DNA of 64,000 nucleotides from assembly GCA_046351595.1 (NCBI GenBank), contig JAXLYE010000010.1:291746-355745 (forward strand), read 5' to 3'. This document shows, in pieces, positions 57,440 to 64,000 of the stretch. This DNA comes from JAXLYE01 sp046351595. Lineage in GTDB: Bacteria; Myxococcota_A; Polyangia; Palsa-1104; JAEUJZ01. How positions within the stretch are numbered: the stretch's first letter is position 1; every line of letters begins with the position of its first letter. The position numbers and the translations under genes are program-made. The notes below the pieces were generated by a model that saw only the letters and a program-made list of their open reading frames with translations, had not been told where the DNA came from and did no database searches.

Positions 57440-57483
57440 GCGACGCGCGGCCGCGCCCGTCGAGGCGAGCTCGCAGACGGGGC

Positions 57484-57636
57484 TCAGAACTTCGGCTCGT
57501 ACACCGCGACGCCGGCCGGCACCATCGGCTGCATCATCGGCATCGTCGTCGGCGTGCTGCTGCGCGTCAGCGCCACCGCCACGCCCGCCGCCGCGCCACC
57601 GGCGACCACGACGCCGATGACCGTCCAGAACCACCA
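57484..57636 (-). pseudogene. C-terminal part of a TPR membrane-protein gene split by the mobile element
   Basis: In the minus frame the codons from 57636 read W-WFWTVIGVVVAGGAAAGVAVALT and end in 'GVAVYEPKF' (written here in pieces; the membrane helix is about 20 residues). This is a transmembrane helix with a short tail and no gene start. It fits exactly the missing end of the protein encoded at 61165-61746: joining the two at the shared TGG codon gives 'VYKKWWFWTVIG'. The gene would then be about 243 codons. Confidence 0.85.
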
Positions 57637-57661
57637 ATAATTGTAATTTACGAATGCGCGT

Positions 57662-58858
57662 ATGCATATACGCACAATCACATACAGCAAACACACAGTA
57701 ACGCTGTCTGGCAGTCAGCGTCGAGCTGCGAGAGAAAACCACATTGAGTCGCAAGAATCGTCTTTATATGATGATGCTGTGGAACTACGTCGTAAGGTAG
57801 TCGGCTATTGCCGGGTGAGCACCGAGCAGCAGGCCGAAGGCGGTATCAGCCTGGATGCGCAGCGCCATCAGATCATCAACTATTGCAACCGCAGCGATCT
57901 CGATTTGATCGATGTCATCGTCGATGGAGGGCAGTCAGGAAAGGATCTGGATCGGCCAGGTTTCAAGAAGGTGATCGAGATCCTTGAATCCGGTCGAGCT
58001 TACGGACTGGTCATCGCCAAGCTAGACAGACTGAGCCGATCCATTGTCGATATCTGCAAGCTGGTCGATAAATACTTTGCCAACCAGCGATTCTCGCTCC
58101 TGTCAGCCAGCGAGAACCTCGATACGCTATCTCCAACAGGTCGGCTGCATTTATATCTCATATCTGTTTTTGCTCAGATCGAACGTGAAAGCATCGTCGA
58201 GCGCGTAACCTCCTCGATTCGACATTATCAAGCGCAGGGCGGCAAGGTCGGCTGCGCGCCGTACGGCTGGCGCTACTCGGATCGGCTGGATTCGCGCGGC
58301 AACCGCATCCTCGAAGAAGACCCCAGGCAGCAGGCCGCGATCCGGCGCATGTGCGAGCTGCACGACGCGGGGAAGACCGTCCGTGAGATCATCGCGATCC
58401 TGACCGAAGAGGGGTATCCGCCCCAGCGCGACGGCAAGTGGACCTTCAACTCCGCCTGGCGGGTCCTCATCCGCTGCGGCAAGCACATCCCGCGGCAGAG
58501 GTCCCGCATCGAGCAGCAGCGCAACCTCGCCGAAGTTGGCAAACGCGCGCTCGAGCTGCGCTCCGACGGCAAGACCTATCCCGAGATCGCCCGCGCCCTC
58601 AACCACGAGGGCATCCGCCTCGAAGGTCGCGACAAGCAGTGGCAAGCCTCGACGGTCGCAGATCTCGTCGACCGCACGGCCACGCGCGACACCACGACCG
58701 CCTACGGGCTCGCGTGCCAGCTACGCACACAGGGCCGCTCGCTACGCGACATCGGGAGAGCTTTGCTGGCCGAAGGATTCAGACCGACGCGCGGCGAATA
58801 CTGGCACGCGGCGACGGTGAGAAACCTGCTGCTGACGAGGGGCGGAGTAACGGTCTAG
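57662..58858 (+). CDS. Large-type serine recombinase
   Basis: The protein has 398 residues from ATG 57662; the true start may be a later GTG near 57779, just before 'ELRRKVVGYCRVST'. The resolvase domain has the nucleophile Ser in 'GYCRVSTEQQAEGGISLDAQ', then 'RPGFKKVIE' and 'LVIAKLDRLSRSIVDI'. A recombinase (pfam07508-type) domain with 'CAPYGWRYSDRL' follows, and then two more DNA-binding-like helical units. It should catalyse excision and integration of this element. The first ~180 codons are AT-richer than the last ~200, so the gene is mosaic. It ends convergently on the Rpn gene, the two stops sharing a CTAG. Confidence 0.92.
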   Translation: MHIRTITYSKHTVTLSGSQRRAARENHIESQESSLYDDAVELRRKVVGYCRVSTEQQAEGGISLDAQRHQIINYCNRSDLDLIDVIVDGGQSGKDLDRPGFKKVIEILESGRAYGLVIAKLDRLSRSIVDICKLVDKYFANQRFSLLSASENLDTLSPTGRLHLYLISVFAQIERESIVERVTSSIRHYQAQGGKVGCAPYGWRYSDRLDSRGNRILEEDPRQQAAIRRMCELHDAGKTVREIIAILTEEGYPPQRDGKWTFNSAWRVLIRCGKHIPRQRSRIEQQRNLAEVGKRALELRSDGKTYPEIARALNHEGIRLEGRDKQWQASTVADLVDRTATRDTTTAYGLACQLRTQGRSLRDIGRALLAEGFRPTRGEYWHAATVRNLLLTRGGVTV

Positions 58859-59724
58859 TTGTCGCCGACGACCTCGGACGCCGTCGTCGCCGTCGCGGCG
58901 CGGGCGATCCACTCGTTGAGGCGGGCCGGATCCTGGCAGCTCAGGATCTTCTCGCGCAGCTTGTCGTCGACGGTGATGTTACGTGCGGCCAGGAATGCCA
59001 GCACGCTCTGCGCCATGCCTGTCGCCATTCCCTGCTCGTAGCCGTGACGGAGCCACGGGAAATCACGGATGGGGTCGAGCATGTATCGCCTCCTTTGAGC
59101 TACGTCTCGGACTATGCCTTGAACCTGTAGGCGCGACAAGCGCAGCGTCGCGAACGTCGCGGCTTGGTCGAGCATGAGCGTGCGTTGGGCATCGGGAGCC
59201 ACGCGGTCGATGATGCGCTCGATGACCCGCGCTAGCAGCGCCGCGCCGTCGCCGTCTTCGGGCCGCATCGCGGTGACCCAGGGCAAGAGCGCGTCGATCT
59301 CTAGCGCCAGCGCCCTCTCTGCGGACTCGTCGTAGACCCGACGAACGGTAACGACGTGGCGGCTGGTCCGCTCGTTCCGACCCCCGAAGATGTACTCGTC
59401 GGGCAGGGCCGCTTGCGGAGTGAATGCCAGCAGCACCGTCTCGACGGGCAGCCGGTACTGCCGGTGCGCTAGCGCCGCGCGCAGGAGCATATCGAGCGGC
59501 AGGTCAGCGTCCTGCTGGCACTGGCACTCGACCATGAACAGCGTCGGCGGCATGCCGTCTCGCTCGCTGCGCACGATCAGATCCGCGCGCCGCAGCGTCG
59601 CCGGCAGCTCCTCCGAGAGCCGCACGACCTCGCCTCCGTGGACGCCCGGCAAGAGCCACGGCAGTAGAGAAGCGAAGTGGTGCGTAACCAGCTCCTTGAA
59701 CGACGTGTCGTAGAGGCGGGCCAT
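58855..59724 (-). CDS. Rpn family recombination-promoting nuclease/putative transposase
   Basis: The protein has 289 residues from ATG 59724. It opens 'LYDTSFKELVTHHFASLLPW', with a PD-(D/E)XK-type core: 'ELPATLRRADLIVRSERDG' (Asp) and 'PTLFMVECQCQQDADLP' (ExQ). This is the RpnA/YhgA-like nuclease fold. The later part has helical repeats and 'GYEQGMATGMAQS'. Rpn proteins stimulate RecA-independent recombination and are common in mobile DNA. GC content is as high as the host. Its stop codon overlaps that of the recombinase at the CTAG palindrome. Confidence 0.85.
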   Translation of the reverse strand: MARLYDTSFKELVTHHFASLLPWLLPGVHGGEVVRLSEELPATLRRADLIVRSERDGMPPTLFMVECQCQQDADLPLDMLLRAALAHRQYRLPVETVLLAFTPQAALPDEYIFGGRNERTSRHVVTVRRVYDESAERALALEIDALLPWVTAMRPEDGDGAALLARVIERIIDRVAPDAQRTLMLDQAATFATLRLSRLQVQGIVRDVAQRRRYMLDPIRDFPWLRHGYEQGMATGMAQSVLAFLAARNITVDDKLREKILSCQDPARLNEWIARAATATTASEVVGDN

Positions 59725-59783
59725 GAGAGCGCGTGTATAGCGATGCGCCAGGGTTGGCGCCAGCCCTGACGTCAAGCCTGGCG

Positions 59784-60164
59784 TCAGACCTGACGCGAAG
59801 CGTCGCGATCCGTAACAAGCGGTGCCGCTGCGCCATCCGAGTAGAGCGACCGGAACAGCGCCAGCATCGCCGCCCGGCTCGGCCGAGTCAGGAAGGTCAC
59901 GCCCGGCCCGTCGATGTCCCAGACCAGCACCTGCCACACCGGCCGCGCGCCTCGGCGCGGAGGCTGAATCCGCACCGCCTGCAGCACGAGACGTAGCCGT
60001 TTACCCGCGTCGGTCACGTCCACCCTCCGCATCGCCAGCACGCGATACCGCCTCGGCCGCTCGGAGTGGAAGAACTGGATGGCCTCCACCACGAACCGCT
60101 CGGCTGGATCGGTTAGGTCGAAGGTCACGGAACCACTCGGAAAATTGCTCAGGCGCGGACTCAT
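59784..60164 (-). CDS. Unknown protein in the mobile element
   Basis: The protein has 126 residues from ATG 60164; earlier ATGs at 60182 and 60194 are possible. It contains 'VTFDLTDPAERFVVEAIQFF', 'RRYRVLAMRRVDVTDAGK' and 'WQVLVWDIDGPG'. The alternating beta strands look like a small alpha/beta domain, but no family is recognised. It lies 59 bp upstream of the Rpn gene on the same strand and may be co-transcribed. It diverges from the ribbon-helix-helix gene at 60260. Confidence 0.6.
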   Translation of the reverse strand: MSPRLSNFPSGSVTFDLTDPAERFVVEAIQFFHSERPRRYRVLAMRRVDVTDAGKRLRLVLQAVRIQPPRRGARPVWQVLVWDIDGPGVTFLTRPSRAAMLALFRSLYSDGAAAPLVTDRDASRQV

Positions 60165-60259
60165 GAGCGCTTTGTATGCCATTTTGCATGCCATTGCGAG
60201 CCAATTTTGCGACACAGTGCATCGCGCGTGCAGTGATTCCCGGTGGTACACAAGCCCCC

Positions 60260-60478
60260 ATGTCGCTGTTTTCGACCCCAGGGAAGCGCACCGAACGGCT
60301 CCCGACCCTCCGTGTCACCCCGAGCGAGCGCCAGGCCATCGCCTGGCTCGTCGAGCGCCTTTCTAAGGAACACGGCACCAGTTACGGCGTGTCTGACGTG
60401 ATGCGGATTGCTCTGAGCAAACTGTACGAAGGTGAGCAAGCTAAGCTCCCTAAAGGACAGAGCCTTCCCACCTCATAG
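60260..60478 (+). CDS. Ribbon-helix-helix-like DNA-binding protein
   Basis: The 72-residue protein has 'ERLPTLRVTPSERQAIAWLV' and 'GVSDVMRIALSKLYE', which resembles the strand-helix-helix of CopG/MetJ-type regulators. It could repress the divergent gene pair, whose starts are about 95 bp apart, or act as an accessory factor. The assignment rests on size and pattern only. Confidence 0.55.
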   Translation: MSLFSTPGKRTERLPTLRVTPSERQAIAWLVERLSKEHGTSYGVSDVMRIALSKLYEGEQAKLPKGQSLPTS

Positions 60479-60546
60479 CGATGCTCAAGCGGCATAATCT
60501 TGTGCTTGATGCAGTGGTAATCATATAGAACGTGGGAGACGTAGCG

Positions 60547-61077
60547 ATGAAGCCCAAATATGCTCGTAGTAGCAACCTGAATTTGTATATCAATCTGGGC
60601 CTTTCTGAGATTTTCATAATAAATCAAAGTGAGTCTGAATCAGAAGATCATATTGATTATGTGTATGAGGAAATCGTAGCACGGAGTTCCGATGGATATG
60701 TATCAGTCCAAGTGCAAACAAAATTGAATCATTACCCAGGGAAAGGCTCAAAGCGAAGTCATACCTCGAAAAAAATTAGTCAAGAAGACTACCTGAACCA
60801 ATCTTCATCAGCAGAAGCTCAGTTTGTATCCGGGTCGGATGTCGAGAGTATTCAAAAGCTCGCCGACCAAAAACAGCGTGATGCTACCCTGCAACGCGAA
60901 ATACAGGGCCATGCTCCTAAATGTCAACAATGTGGAACCCAGATGATGCCAAAGGAAAGCGCACACGGGCTCTTCTGGGGTTGCCCGAAATTCCGAAGTT
61001 GCAAGAGTCGCGTTGAACCGATGTCTGCGGATGTGAAAGCAAAAGTGCGAGAGCGCAACGGACTCGTCCTCCCTTGA
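60547..61077 (+). CDS. AT-rich zinc-ribbon protein of the mobile element
   Basis: The 176-residue protein starts at ATG 60547 with GGGAG 8 nt before it. The N-terminal ~110 residues ('SNLNLYINLGLSEIFIINQS') are of unknown fold. The C terminus has a topoisomerase-type zinc ribbon: 'KCQQCGTQM', then 'GLFWGCPKFRSCKSRV', giving four Cys. Its base composition is far lower in GC than any host gene around it, a clear sign of transfer. It may bind DNA during transfer or defence. It ends 88 bp before the right junction. Confidence 0.75.
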   Translation: MKPKYARSSNLNLYINLGLSEIFIINQSESESEDHIDYVYEEIVARSSDGYVSVQVQTKLNHYPGKGSKRSHTSKKISQEDYLNQSSSAEAQFVSGSDVESIQKLADQKQRDATLQREIQGHAPKCQQCGTQMMPKESAHGLFWGCPKFRSCKSRVEPMSADVKAKVRERNGLVLP

Positions 61078-61164
61078 ACTCACACACCAACCTCGCGGCG
61101 ATCGCAACGGGCTGGCCCCGTTCCAACACCCCGCCCCGTCGCTGTTACGATTTTTCTTGTAACT

Positions 61165-61746
61165 CCACTTCTTGTAGACCGGCTTGGACTCGGGCTGCGG
61201 CGGCGCCACCGGCTGCACCGGCGCCACCGGGGCCGCGGTGAGCGTCGGCGCGGGCTCCGGCTCCTTCTTGGGCGCGGTCTCGATGCCTGCCTTGACCTGG
61301 CCGATGTACTCCTCGACGCGCGACTTGACCTCGGGCTTGGGGTTGGGGTCCGCGCGCAGGTAGCGCTGGTAGTAGTCGAGCGACTCGTCGAGCCGCCCGA
61401 GCCGCTGCAGCGTCCGGCCGACGTTGATGAGGAGCCAGGGCGCCTGCCGCCGCTCGTACGCGGCGCGGTACTCCTTGAGCGCCTCCTCGTAGCGCTTGTC
61501 TTTGTACGCCTGCCGGGCCTCGTCGTAGTGGCCGCGGCACAGCGTATCGTTGAGGCAGGGGTCCGAGGCGTTCTGCCCGTCCTCGCCGCTCGCGGGCTCG
61601 GCCGCCTGCGCCGCGCCCGCCCCAAGCAGCACGACCAGCCCGAGCACCGCCACAACGAGCGCGCCCGCCCGCCGGCTCCCCGTCGGATCCGGTCTTCTGT
61701 GCCCGTGCGCTGCAGCGCCTGCGCTAGTCCGCGATCTCTGGCTCAT
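61165..61746 (-). pseudogene. N-terminal part of a TPR membrane-protein gene split by the mobile element
   Basis: From ATG 61746 the frame gives a signal/anchor segment ('LVVAVLGLVVLLGAGAAQA') and a TPR region ('GHYDEARQAYKDKRYEEALK', 'INVGRTLQRLGRLDESLDYY'). A Lys/Pro/Ala linker ends 'PESKPVYKKW' at the junction. After 61165 the frame enters element DNA and would add about 119 unrelated codons to a stop at 60808. The gene starts 23 bp inside the 3' end of the active kinase gene, so the two were probably one operon. The protein is truncated unless the element excises. Confidence 0.85.
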
Positions 61747-63232
61747 TCGTCTTGCCGTCCTGTCTGTTCTTGCCGGCCTTGCCGCCGACGGGGCCCTTCT
61801 TGCCGGAGCGCGCGCGCAGCACCTGCAAGTAGCTGGCATCTGCGCCGGGCTTGAGCGTCAGCACCTTGTCGGCGTACCCGAGCAGCCGCAGCCGCACCGC
61901 GATCGGCTCGTCCCCGTCTTGCGGCCCCTTCCACGGCGTCGTGCCCAGGATCTGCCCGTCGGAGACGCGGACGATCTGGGCGCCCGCCGGCTCGGTCTCG
62001 ATGCTCCAGGTCGCGGGCGCCTTCTTGCCGGTGTCCAGCGGCGACACCACCACCGGCGGCGGCCCGTCCCGCCCGAGCGGCGGCGTCGGCTCGCGGCCCT
62101 TGTCCTGCTGCACGGGGTCCTTCACCGCCGGCTTCTCGACGGGGGCCTTGGGGCGCAGGAGGAACAGCGCCGCGCCGCCGCCGACCAGACCGAGCACCGC
62201 CCCGCCCAGCACGATCGGCAGCAGCCGGCTGCGCCGCACCGGCGCCGCGTTCGTCGCGGTCTGCCCGTTCGCCGCCGCCAGCGTGCCGCCGCGCCCGTCC
62301 GACGACAGCTCGGCCCCGACCTCGCTGCGCACCGCGCTCAGCGAGATCGAGGTCATGCGCCCGCCGAGCTTCGCGAACAGCTGCTCGACCGCCTGCTGCG
62401 CCTCGAGCGCCGTCGGGCGGGCCGCGGGATCCTTGGCGAGCATGCGCTTGACGAGCTGCGCCAGCTCCACCGGCAGCTCGGGCGCGACCTGGTTGAGGTC
62501 CGGCGGCTGCTCGTAGATGTGCATGCCCATCAGCGCGCCGATGCCCTCGGCCAGAAACGGCAGGCGGCCGGCGAGCATCCGGAACATCATCACTCCCAGC
62601 GAGTAGATGTCGGCCTTGGCGTCGATGGCGCGGTCGCCGCGGCACTGCTCGGGGGACATGTACTCCGGCGAGCCGAGCACCGCGTCGGTCTGGGTATCGG
62701 CCTTGTTCACGCCCTGCGGCGCCGAGTTCACCTTGGCGATGCCGAAGTCGAGCAGCTTCACGCGCTCGCGCACGCCGGCCTCGGGATCGCTCTCGGAAAC
62801 CAGCATCACGTTGTCGGGCTTGAGATCGCGGTGGACGATGTTCTTGCTGTGTGCGGCGTTCAGCGCCGACAGGATCTGGCGGCTGAGGCGCAGCGCGTCG
62901 GGGGCGGGCAGCTTGCCGCCCGAGCGCTGCAGGCGCTTGGTCAGCGTCTCGCCCTCGAGCAGCTCCATGACGATGTAGGCGGTGCCCTCGGCGGTCTGGC
63001 CGTAGTCCGAGACCTGGACGATGCCGGGGTGGTTCACCAGGTTGACGGCGCGCGCCTCGTTGATGAAGCGGACCGCGATGTCCGAGGTCGTGGTGAGCTG
63101 TGGTCGCAGCACCTTGATGGCGACGCGGCGCTCGATGGTCTCGTGGATGGCCTCGTACACGGCGCCCATGCCGCCCTGACCGAGCCGGCGGACGATCCGA
63201 TAAGGGCCTATGCGCGAGTCGTTCTCAATCAT
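61724..63232 (-). CDS. Membrane Ser/Thr protein kinase with C-terminal PEGA-like domain
   Basis: The 502-residue protein has a complete Hanks-type kinase domain: 'LGQGGMGAVYEA' (Gly loop), 'VAIKVLR' (Lys), 'VHRDLKPDNVML' (catalytic loop), 'LLDFGIAK' and 'YMSPEQCRGD'. A disordered linker, a transmembrane helix ('LPIVLGGAVLGLVGGGAALF') and an extracytoplasmic PEGA-like domain ('ATWSIETEPAGAQIVRVSDG') follow. It phosphorylates Ser/Thr of cytoplasmic targets, with the PEGA part as a possible sensor. It lies directly upstream of, and overlaps, the split TPR gene. Confidence 0.94.
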   Translation of the reverse strand: MIENDSRIGPYRIVRRLGQGGMGAVYEAIHETIERRVAIKVLRPQLTTTSDIAVRFINEARAVNLVNHPGIVQVSDYGQTAEGTAYIVMELLEGETLTKRLQRSGGKLPAPDALRLSRQILSALNAAHSKNIVHRDLKPDNVMLVSESDPEAGVRERVKLLDFGIAKVNSAPQGVNKADTQTDAVLGSPEYMSPEQCRGDRAIDAKADIYSLGVMMFRMLAGRLPFLAEGIGALMGMHIYEQPPDLNQVAPELPVELAQLVKRMLAKDPAARPTALEAQQAVEQLFAKLGGRMTSISLSAVRSEVGAELSSDGRGGTLAAANGQTATNAAPVRRSRLLPIVLGGAVLGLVGGGAALFLLRPKAPVEKPAVKDPVQQDKGREPTPPLGRDGPPPVVVSPLDTGKKAPATWSIETEPAGAQIVRVSDGQILGTTPWKGPQDGDEPIAVRLRLLGYADKVLTLKPGADASYLQVLRARSGKKGPVGGKAGKNRQDGKTNEPEIAD

Positions 63233-63618
63233 CTCGGTAGCCTTGTCGCCCTGCTGCCCGGCCCCGTGCGTCGACGGTGACGTCAGCGCAGACTGCCTAC
63301 CATCTTATCTCAGCTTGGGACCGCGCGGGCCACTCGTTCGTTCTTGCGGCGCGCCCGCAGTCGCCCAGGGGTGGGGCCGGTCGGGCCTGGCGCGGGCGGG
63401 CGGGGAGCTCGCGGCCCCTAGGGCGAACTCCTGAAACCGGCCGCGACCCAGCCGGCCGGACCACGACCTCCCGGGCCGCGCCGGGCGCGCCGGGTGCGGT
63501 GGTGGGCGTTGGGCGGACGTTGGGCGGACGTTGCATGGGACCGCGTCGCGGGATAAGAACCAGGGAGAGGCGCCGCGTCCGCACGGCGGCGACCGACCCA
63601 AAATCGAGGAGGCTTGCC
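63233..63618. other. 386-bp intergenic region between divergent genes
   Basis: No gene is seen. It contains two 11-bp repeats (CGTTGGGCGGA at 63507 and 63518) and should hold the divergent promoters for the kinase and the gene at 63619; none is clear enough to call. Confidence 0.5.
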
Positions 63619-64000
63619 ATGCTGCGCCTGAACCACGAGTGGCCCGGTCCCCAAAACCCGCTCGGCCCCGTCGGGAACCGGAGGCGATCCGGCGGCTGGC
63701 GCGCGGGCCTTTTGGGCGGCGCCGGGCTGTGGCTGCTGCTCGGCGGCCTGGCTTCGGCCGAGCCGCCGGCCCCGGTCCCCGCCCCCGCCGCGCCGGCTGC
63801 GACGGCAGCCAAGGACGGAGCCGCCAGGAAGGCGCCGGCGGCCGCATCGGCGGTCGCGCCGGGGGCCGCACCGGGGGCTGCACCGGGGGACAGCGGCCGG
63901 GCCGGCGAGGCGGTCGCGGCGCAGAAGCCCAAGCCGCGGCCCGTGCTCGATCCGCAGCGCGTGGTGCCGGCGACGTGGACCGGGACCCCGACGGGCGGCG
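63619..64000 (+). CDS. Secreted protein with Ala/Pro-rich N-terminal linker (3' truncated)
   Basis: The ATG at 63619 has GAGGAGG 7 nt upstream. The frame is open to the window end, giving 127 visible residues. A signal peptide ends 'WLLLGGLASA'. An Ala/Pro-rich linker ('PVPAPAAPAATAAKDGA') follows and leads to 'KPRPVLDPQRVVPATWTGTP'. It is reminiscent of the signal and linker of the TPR protein at 26878, but no domain is visible yet. Confidence 0.75.
   Translation, partial: MLRLNHEWPGPQNPLGPVGNRRRSGGWRAGLLGGAGLWLLLGGLASAEPPAPVPAPAAPAATAAKDGAARKAPAAASAVAPGAAPGAAPGDSGRAGEAVAAQKPKPRPVLDPQRVVPATWTGTPTGG

Larger units (their letters stand above)
57637..61167. mobile_element. 3.5-kb serine-recombinase element inserted in a TPR gene
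   Basis: The element lies between two copies of CCA (57634-57636 and 61165-61167); one copy is counted as part of the element. It carries a serine recombinase, an Rpn-family protein, an unknown protein, a ribbon-helix-helix-like protein and a zinc-ribbon protein. There are no terminal inverted repeats and no DDE transposase. A 3-bp shared core fits the 2-bp crossover of serine recombinases. The ends are AT-rich, with TTGTAA and TTACGA motifs near each junction. Deleting it restores an in-frame TPR gene. Confidence 0.85.

Noticed and set aside
57484..57696. Independent small membrane protein gene
   Set aside because: It has no ribosome site, its first residues come from element DNA, and it fits exactly as the missing C terminus of the split TPR gene.
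57637..61167. A conventional insertion sequence
   Set aside because: There are no terminal inverted repeats and no DDE transposase; the 3-bp shared core and serine recombinase point to site-specific integration.
60808..61839. A 343-residue fused TPR protein
   Set aside because: The last ~119 codons are read-through into the mobile element, antisense to the zinc-ribbon gene.

Overview
The window is a very GC-rich (roughly 70% or more) chromosomal stretch that looks like a myxobacterium or a close relative in the Myxococcota. The evidence is the mix of families. There are many lipoproteins carrying beta-propellers, Cys-rich segments or Asp-Leu-Ala linkers. Ser/Thr kinase-like proteins have PEGA-like tails, and TPR membrane proteins are frequent. 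A HEXXH protein of the MXAN_6640 type ends in a MYXO-CTERM-like tail, and there is a DUF1552/DUF1592 pair. Housekeeping genes (lon, alaS, eno, ribF, an rluA-type gene) and tRNAs for Val, Asp and selenocysteine show it is chromosome. Most genes sit in short, frequently alternating transcription units, and ATGA/GTGA overlaps mark translational coupling.

Layout. 1-5.4 kb: secreted or lipoprotein genes and a truncated haemoglobin. 5.6-6.2 kb: a degenerate 21-bp (heptad-coding) tandem repeat. 6.2-9.9 kb: a Tat-exported DUF1552 protein coupled to a cytochrome-like DUF1592 lipoprotein with a glycogen-binding-like insert. 10-15 kb: a five-copy DUF349 protein and a long-chain acyl-CoA ligase. 15.2-18.9 kb: an operon of a HmuY-like lipoprotein, a metalloprotease and an RluA-type pseudouridine synthase. 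19-23 kb: a DUF6600-like protein, the yggX/thioesterase/Nudix operon and a helix-hairpin-helix protein. 23-32.6 kb: lipoproteins, a di-haem cytochrome, TPR proteins and a SPOR protein. 32.6-41.7 kb: a REC-EAL regulator, a PLP enzyme, enolase, a chemoreceptor, selC and a pseudokinase. 41.8-48.7 kb: ribF-DUF4912-GH57, lon, then tRNA-Val and tRNA-Asp with a strong terminator. 48.9-50.3 kb: two tandem RelE/ParE-type toxin-antitoxin modules, the second with a nonsense-mutated toxin. 50.3-57.3 kb: a second pseudokinase, alaS and a large WD-like propeller lipoprotein. 57.4-64 kb: a TPR gene split by a 3.5-kb serine-recombinase element, an active Ser/Thr kinase and the start of a secreted protein.

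The most striking feature is the 3.5-kb element at about 57,637-61,167. It interrupts a kinase-linked TPR membrane-protein gene exactly between two Trp codons, and a 3-bp CCA (TGG on the gene strand) is shared by both junctions. Joining the flanks restores one open frame of about 243 codons. The element carries a serine recombinase, an Rpn-family protein, an unknown protein, a ribbon-helix-helix-like protein and an AT-rich zinc-ribbon protein. All functions are read from sequence by eye; no database search was run.
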